A model generated the notes under the pieces. That model ran no database searches, was not told the origin of the DNA, and worked only from the letters and a program-made list of their open reading frames with translations. Both the position numbers and the translations under genes were made by a program. From an uncultured Campylobacter sp. (GTDB lineage: Bacteria > Campylobacterota > Campylobacteria > Campylobacterales > Campylobacteraceae): a stretch of 9,685 nt of DNA. Of this stretch, positions 6,140 through 9,685 are shown one piece after another; positions within the stretch are counted from its first letter, which is position 1; each line of letters opens with the position of its first letter. Location: assembly GCF_938017775.1 (NCBI RefSeq), contig NZ_CALIIU010000032.1, positions 1-9,685 on the forward strand, in the 5' to 3' direction.

Positions 6140-7922
6140 CTACCGGCTTAATTATCATATTTTTATAAAATTCTTCTCGCGGTAAAAAGGGAAACATATC
6201 CTCAAGTGGCTTTGAAACCATTTTGCCGTCAGGCTTTATCTTAGACGATAATTTTGGCTCCATTTTTTCAGTAGGCGAAAGCATTATTTCGCAAACTACC
6301 GCACCTGGTTTGGATAAAATTTCCTCCAACTCCCCTTTTAAATTTAGCTGATTTTCTATCCTGCAGGCTTTAAAGCCATAAACCTCTGCTAATTTTACGA
6401 TATTAGGAAAGCTGACGCCGCTATCTTTATCCGAGCCTACCTTGTGCCCTTTAAAAAAGTTGTTTTGAGTATTTCTGATAGAAATATAGCCTGCATTATT
6501 CAGAACAAAGATTTTGATCGGAAGCTTATTATGAATTATTGTCTGAAGCTCTTGAATATTCATCTGCAAGCTGCCCTCTCCAGTGACGCATATAGTATTG
6601 CCCTTGCCGTTTGCAAAACACGCACCGATTGCGGCAGGTAGATCATATCCCATCGAAGCACAGCCGGAATTGACTACGACTTTTTGATTTTTATATAGTC
6701 TCAAGCTCTGATATGACGAAACACACGCCGTGCCGTTGCCAAAAACATAAACTAAATCGGGCTTATCGCTTGATAGAATATCAAAAAAATTATACGAATC
6801 TACACAACCCTGCACCACTTGCCTAAAAGGCTCGATCGTAGGATAATCCTTTCTATAATTTTTGCAAATTTCAAGCCAAGATTCAAAATCCGGTTTGTCT
6901 TTCAGTGCAGATCGTAAATCCGATACAAAGGTCTTCGCATCGGATTTAATCCTAATATCTGCAGCAATTGTTTTTTTGTTTAGTTCGTTTTCATCGATAT
7001 CGACTAAAATTTTTTTTGCTTCTCTGCCGAAGAATTCCCAGTTATAGCTGACTGCACGGATATTTAATCTAGCGCCTACGGCGATGATGAGATCAGAATT
7101 TTGCACGACGAAATTTGCTGCCCTATTACCGATAGTGCCGTATCTACCAAAAAACAACTCATGGTCATTTCTAACGATATCGTATCTAGCGAAGGTACCG
7201 ATAACGGGGATTTTTAAAATTTCGATTAGTTTTAGAAAATCTTCATTCGCACCGGCAAGCGTTACGCCGTTACCGGCAATAATTACGGGGCGTTTAGCAG
7301 CTTTTAATGCATCTAGAACCTGCGGGATTTTTGTGTCGAATTTTGGCTCTTCTGGAATTTTAAATTCTACCAAATCTGCTTCGTCCACCATCGCGCCTTG
7401 TATATCTAGCGGCACATCCAGCCATACGGGCCCCGGTCTGCCGTGTTTAGCCTCATAAACAGCTTTTTGCAGATGAAATTTTATGCTATTTTTATCCGTT
7501 ATCATTACGGCGTATTTTGTGATAGGTCTTACGATGTCAACGATATTAACCTCTTGATCGCCAAGCTGACGCAAATTTAGCTCGGGTTGCGAAGCGACGG
7601 TCGTTTGAAATTTTACCTGTCCCGATATAATCATCATAGGGATCGAATCTACCCAAGCGCCGTAAACGCCAGTAATCGCGTTCGTCCCGCCGGGACCCGT
7701 GGTAACATACGCGATACCGATCTTATTTGAGACGCGCGCATAGCCCTCTGCAGCTATCGCGCAAGCCTGTTCGTGATGGTTACAGACATACTCTAAATTT
7801 TCATTTTTGCCAAGCGAATCTATCAGGTGCATATTGCCGCCACCCGAGACCATAAATACGGTCTTTGCGGTATCTTCGTGTTCGGCTATAAATTTTGCTA
7901 TAAAATCGCTAACTTTTATCAT
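6132..7922 (-). CDS. Thiamine diphosphate-dependent acetolactate synthase-like enzyme, probable sugar C-branching enzyme
   Basis: This 596-residue protein has the three-domain layout of acetohydroxyacid synthases. The N-terminal ThDP pyrimidine domain contains the catalytic glutamate E51 in NHHEQACA (48-55) and TTGPGGTNA (74-82). A central domain (~200-340) is followed by the C-terminal ThDP pyrophosphate domain with GEG at 448-450 and NN at 475-476. The usual GDG is GEG here, a conservative change. The C-terminal tail (555-590), with DGKMVSKPLEDM and a REEF motif, is of a type I associate with polysaccharide-locus homologues rather than ilvB. No small regulatory subunit gene is adjacent. In yersiniose synthesis the related enzyme YerE, a ThDP flavoprotein, decarboxylates pyruvate and adds the two-carbon unit to C4 of a CDP-4-keto-3,6-dideoxy sugar. 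Position between rfbG and rfbH suggests a similar reaction, but donor and acceptor are inferred. The start has an AAAGAG ribosome site 8 nt upstream and overlaps rfbG by 4 bp. Confidence 0.9.
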   Translation of the reverse strand: MIKVSDFIAKFIAEHEDTAKTVFMVSGGGNMHLIDSLGKNENLEYVCNHHEQACAIAAEGYARVSNKIGIAYVTTGPGGTNAITGVYGAWVDSIPMMIISGQVKFQTTVASQPELNLRQLGDQEVNIVDIVRPITKYAVMITDKNSIKFHLQKAVYEAKHGRPGPVWLDVPLDIQGAMVDEADLVEFKIPEEPKFDTKIPQVLDALKAAKRPVIIAGNGVTLAGANEDFLKLIEILKIPVIGTFARYDIVRNDHELFFGRYGTIGNRAANFVVQNSDLIIAVGARLNIRAVSYNWEFFGREAKKILVDIDENELNKKTIAADIRIKSDAKTFVSDLRSALKDKPDFESWLEICKNYRKDYPTIEPFRQVVQGCVDSYNFFDILSSDKPDLVYVFGNGTACVSSYQSLRLYKNQKVVVNSGCASMGYDLPAAIGACFANGKGNTICVTGEGSLQMNIQELQTIIHNKLPIKIFVLNNAGYISIRNTQNNFFKGHKVGSDKDSGVSFPNIVKLAEVYGFKACRIENQLNLKGELEEILSKPGAVVCEIMLSPTEKMEPKLSSKIKPDGKMVSKPLEDMFPFLPREEFYKNMIIKPVDE

Positions 7923-9019
7923 CGCATCATCTCTTTTACGTAGTTGTTTAAATTTTGCTCGGTATCAATCGTGCCGTTTTCGTAGAAATTTTTATACCAT
8001 CTTATGGTTTTTTCAAATGCCGTTTCACTATTCCAAACGGGCTTCCAGCCAAGCAGCGCATGTGCTTTAGAGCAATCAAGCTTCAATAAATTTGCCTCAT
8101 GCGGCTGGTCCGTGTCGGAGCCGATTTTAAATTCTATCTTATCCCAATATCGCTTGGCGCTCTTTAGTACATCAAGCACCCTAATCGCGCCATCATCGCT
8201 AGGACCGAAATTCCACGCGCTGCCGAATTCCTTTCGCCCTTCAAGCAACTTTTGCCCCACGAGCAAATATCCACTAAGTGGTTCTAACACATGCTGCCAA
8301 GGACGCGTCGCATTCGGATTGCGGATCGTTACCGCTTCATTTTTAGCTGCCGCGCGCATTACGTCGCAGATCAATCTATCTTGCGCCCAGTCTCCGCCGC
8401 CTATGACATTACCTGCGCGACACGTAGCAAGCAGCGTTTGATGCTTTACGCCATAGTCTTTTTCGTTAAAAAACGAATTTCGATATGAACTAGCCAGAAG
8501 ATCCGCGCAGCCTTTCGACGAACTATATGGATCATATCCGCCCATAGGATCGTTCTCGCGATAACCCCAAACCCACTCTTTATTTTCGTAAGCCTTGTCG
8601 CTGGTGATATTTACGATCGCGCGAACGCCTGCTTTTCTGCAGGCTTCAAAGACTTTTAATGTGCCGACAACATTGGTTTCGTAGGTTGTTATCGGATCGG
8701 CATAAGATGGACGTACGAGCGCCTGAGCGGCAAAGTGAAATACAATGTCGGGTTTATAAGTCGTAAACGCCTCGTCTAATTTAGCAAGATCTCGTATGTC
8801 GGCGATTACCTGGATGATATTTAAATTTAAAAGTCCTATATGATTTGGCTCTGTAGGCGCCGGAAGCGAATACCCTATCACTTTCGCGCCCAAGCGCTGC
8901 AGCCACAAGCTAAGCCACGAGCCCTTAAAACCCGTATGACCGGTAAGCAAAACGGTTTTGCCCTTATAAATTCCGGAGTATAAATTTTGCATTTCTTGCG
9001 CCGCTATTGCGTTGTTCAT
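7919..9019 (-). CDS. rfbG: CDP-glucose 4,6-dehydratase
   Basis: It converts CDP-D-glucose to CDP-4-keto-6-deoxy-D-glucose with tightly bound NAD+, in the cytoplasm, as the second step after RfbF. The 366-residue protein is an extended short-chain dehydrogenase. It has the nucleotide-binding glycines of GHTGFKG at 27-33, HFAAQALVRPSY at 95-106, the TSDKAYEN active-site block at 139-146 (Asp-Lys, as in CDP-glucose rather than dTDP-glucose dehydratases), Y165-xxx-K169, and RAGNVIGGGDWAQDRL at 201-215. Length is close to the usual ~360. The first ATG (9019) follows only a weak purine stretch, and Met10 would fit the family's N-terminus about as well, so the first nine residues are uncertain. The stop overlaps the ATG of the next gene by 4 bp (ATGA), pointing to translational coupling. 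Confidence 0.96.
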   Translation of the reverse strand: MNNAIAAQEMQNLYSGIYKGKTVLLTGHTGFKGSWLSLWLQRLGAKVIGYSLPAPTEPNHIGLLNLNIIQVIADIRDLAKLDEAFTTYKPDIVFHFAAQALVRPSYADPITTYETNVVGTLKVFEACRKAGVRAIVNITSDKAYENKEWVWGYRENDPMGGYDPYSSSKGCADLLASSYRNSFFNEKDYGVKHQTLLATCRAGNVIGGGDWAQDRLICDVMRAAAKNEAVTIRNPNATRPWQHVLEPLSGYLLVGQKLLEGRKEFGSAWNFGPSDDGAIRVLDVLKSAKRYWDKIEFKIGSDTDQPHEANLLKLDCSKAHALLGWKPVWNSETAFEKTIRWYKNFYENGTIDTEQNLNNYVKEMMR

Positions 9020-9022
9020 CCG

Positions 9023-9685
9023 CTACCACTTTTTCCATGGAGCGCTACCGCTATCCCATAGTTTTTCTAATACTTGCTTATCACGCAAGGCATCCATCGG
9101 CTTCCAGAAACCACAGTGCTTGAAAGCACAAAGCTCGCCGTCTTTAGCCAAATTTGAAAGCGGAGCTTGCTCGAATACCGTAGCATCACCATCAGTAATA
9201 TAATCAAAAACCTTAGGCTCGCATACGAAAAAACCTGCGTTTATCCAATTTCCGTCACCTTTAGGTTTTTCAAAAAAAGATGTAATTAAGCTTGAATTAT
9301 TAATATCTAAAGCACCGAATCTACCTTCTGGCTGAACTGCAGTCATAGTAGCAGCCTTGCCATGTAATTTATGAAATTTTACTAACTCGTCTATATTCAC
9401 ATCACTAACACCATCACCGTAAGTAAGCATGAAACTCTCATCTCCTACATATTCCTGAGCTCGTTTTATCCTACCGCCAGTCATTGTATCTAGCCCAGTG
9501 TCAATCAGAGTAACCTTCCAATCTTCGCTTAATGTTTTATGAATTTTCATATTATTACTTTTTATATCAATCGTTACATCACTTCTATGCAAGAAGTAGT
9601 TTGCGAAATACTCTTTTATATAATAACCTTTATAGCCAAGAAGCACCACAAATTCATTAAAGCCATAGTGGCCATAAATTTTCAT
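9023..9685 (-). CDS. rfbF: Glucose-1-phosphate cytidylyltransferase, 5'-truncated by window edge
   Basis: It makes CDP-glucose and pyrophosphate from glucose-1-phosphate and CTP in the cytoplasm, the first step to CDP-linked 6-deoxy and 3,6-dideoxy sugars. The 220 visible residues match the RfbF/DdhA/AscA family. TGGRIKRA is at about 68-76, YGDGVSD at 89-95 (acidic residues expected to bind the metal), GRFGALDI at 121-128, the FEKPKGDGNWINAGFF block at 138-153 and GFWKPMDALRDK near the C-terminus. The Met at the very edge is an internal Met of the family (followed by KIYGHYGFNEFV), not the start. About 37 N-terminal residues, including the GGxGTR and PKPM nucleotide-binding loop, lie beyond position 9685. 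The TAG stop is 3 bp before the rfbG start, so the two are probably co-translated. Family assignment is very secure; the true start cannot be seen. Confidence 0.95.
   Translation of the reverse strand: MKIYGHYGFNEFVVLLGYKGYYIKEYFANYFLHRSDVTIDIKSNNMKIHKTLSEDWKVTLIDTGLDTMTGGRIKRAQEYVGDESFMLTYGDGVSDVNIDELVKFHKLHGKAATMTAVQPEGRFGALDINNSSLITSFFEKPKGDGNWINAGFFVCEPKVFDYITDGDATVFEQAPLSNLAKDGELCAFKHCGFWKPMDALRDKQVLEKLWDSGSAPWKKW

Larger units (their letters stand above)
10..9685 (-). other. Probable single polysaccharide-biosynthesis transcription unit
   Basis: Nine consecutive minus-strand genes run without a gap large enough for an ordinary regulated promoter. Going right to left, the junctions are 3 bp, a 4-bp overlap, an 8-bp overlap, 1 bp, a 4-bp overlap, a 4-bp overlap, 43 bp (19 bp with the GTG start) and an 8-bp overlap. 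Three of the overlaps are ATGA. No convincing intrinsic terminator was seen inside. The main promoter must lie beyond the right edge, and the unit may continue past the left edge, where only nine bases follow the last stop. Confidence 0.75.

Noticed and set aside
7010..7017. Run of eight T (A8 on the coding strand) in the ThDP gene, and a run of seven at 6971-6977, considered as phase-variable or programmed-frameshift sites
   Set aside because: The reading frame is intact through both and the product is full length. Runs this short of A/T are common in AT-rich Campylobacterota. No poly-G or poly-C tract of the kind used for phase variation was found.
7084..7458. 124-codon open frame on the plus strand
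   Set aside because: It is antisense to the well-supported ThDP enzyme gene and has no recognisable motif or ribosome site.
6132..7922. Housekeeping acetolactate synthase (ilvB/ilvI) for branched-chain amino acids
   Set aside because: No ilvN/ilvH regulatory subunit follows, the gene is embedded and overlapping within a CDP-sugar operon, and its C-terminal tail is of the polysaccharide-locus type.
8004..8441. 145-codon open frame on the plus strand
   Set aside because: It lies antisense inside rfbG, which has full catalytic motifs. Its translation is low-complexity Ser/Ala/Leu with no domain.

Overview
The window is part of a surface-polysaccharide (O-antigen, LOS or capsule) gene cluster. 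Every convincing gene lies on the minus strand, so transcription runs from the right edge to the left. The organism is probably a Campylobacterota bacterium and most likely a Campylobacter. The reasons are the overall AT-rich coding style, the very frequent AAATTT words, Lys/Ile/Asn-rich proteins and tightly overlapping genes. No species-level marker (rRNA, housekeeping gene) is present, so this is an inference.

Layout in transcription order: a glucose-1-phosphate cytidylyltransferase (rfbF, its first ~37 codons beyond the right edge), CDP-glucose 4,6-dehydratase (rfbG), an acetolactate-synthase-like thiamine diphosphate enzyme, a HAD-IIA phosphatase, a divergent HpcH/HpaI-type aldolase, an NAD(P)-dependent epimerase/reductase of the extended SDR family, the PMP/[2Fe-2S] 3-dehydrase RfbH, then a small two-helix membrane protein and a 687-residue multi-spanning membrane protein. 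Successive genes overlap by 4-8 bp or are separated by 1-43 bp, so they look like one operon. There is no non-coding stretch over 300 bp, no RNA gene, mobile element or CRISPR array.

How the genes fit together: RfbF, RfbG and RfbH make CDP-4-keto-6-deoxyglucose and then the CDP-4-keto-3,6-dideoxyhexose intermediate, the shared precursor of abequose, paratose, tyvelose, ascarylose and yersiniose. The ThDP enzyme next to this set suggests the yersiniose-type variation, in which a ThDP enzyme adds a carbon branch at C4 of the keto sugar and an SDR reductase then reduces the new ketone. The aldolase and phosphatase are extra compared with that known pathway. I propose, as inference only, that they supply a special 2-oxo acid donor, so the final sugar may carry an unusual branch. 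The partner reductase of RfbH (RfbI/DdhD type) is not in the window.

The two membrane-protein genes at the left are much more AT-rich than rfbH and rfbG. They look like a locus-specific cassette that may act in polymerising, transferring or modifying the glycan, but I do not recognise their families.
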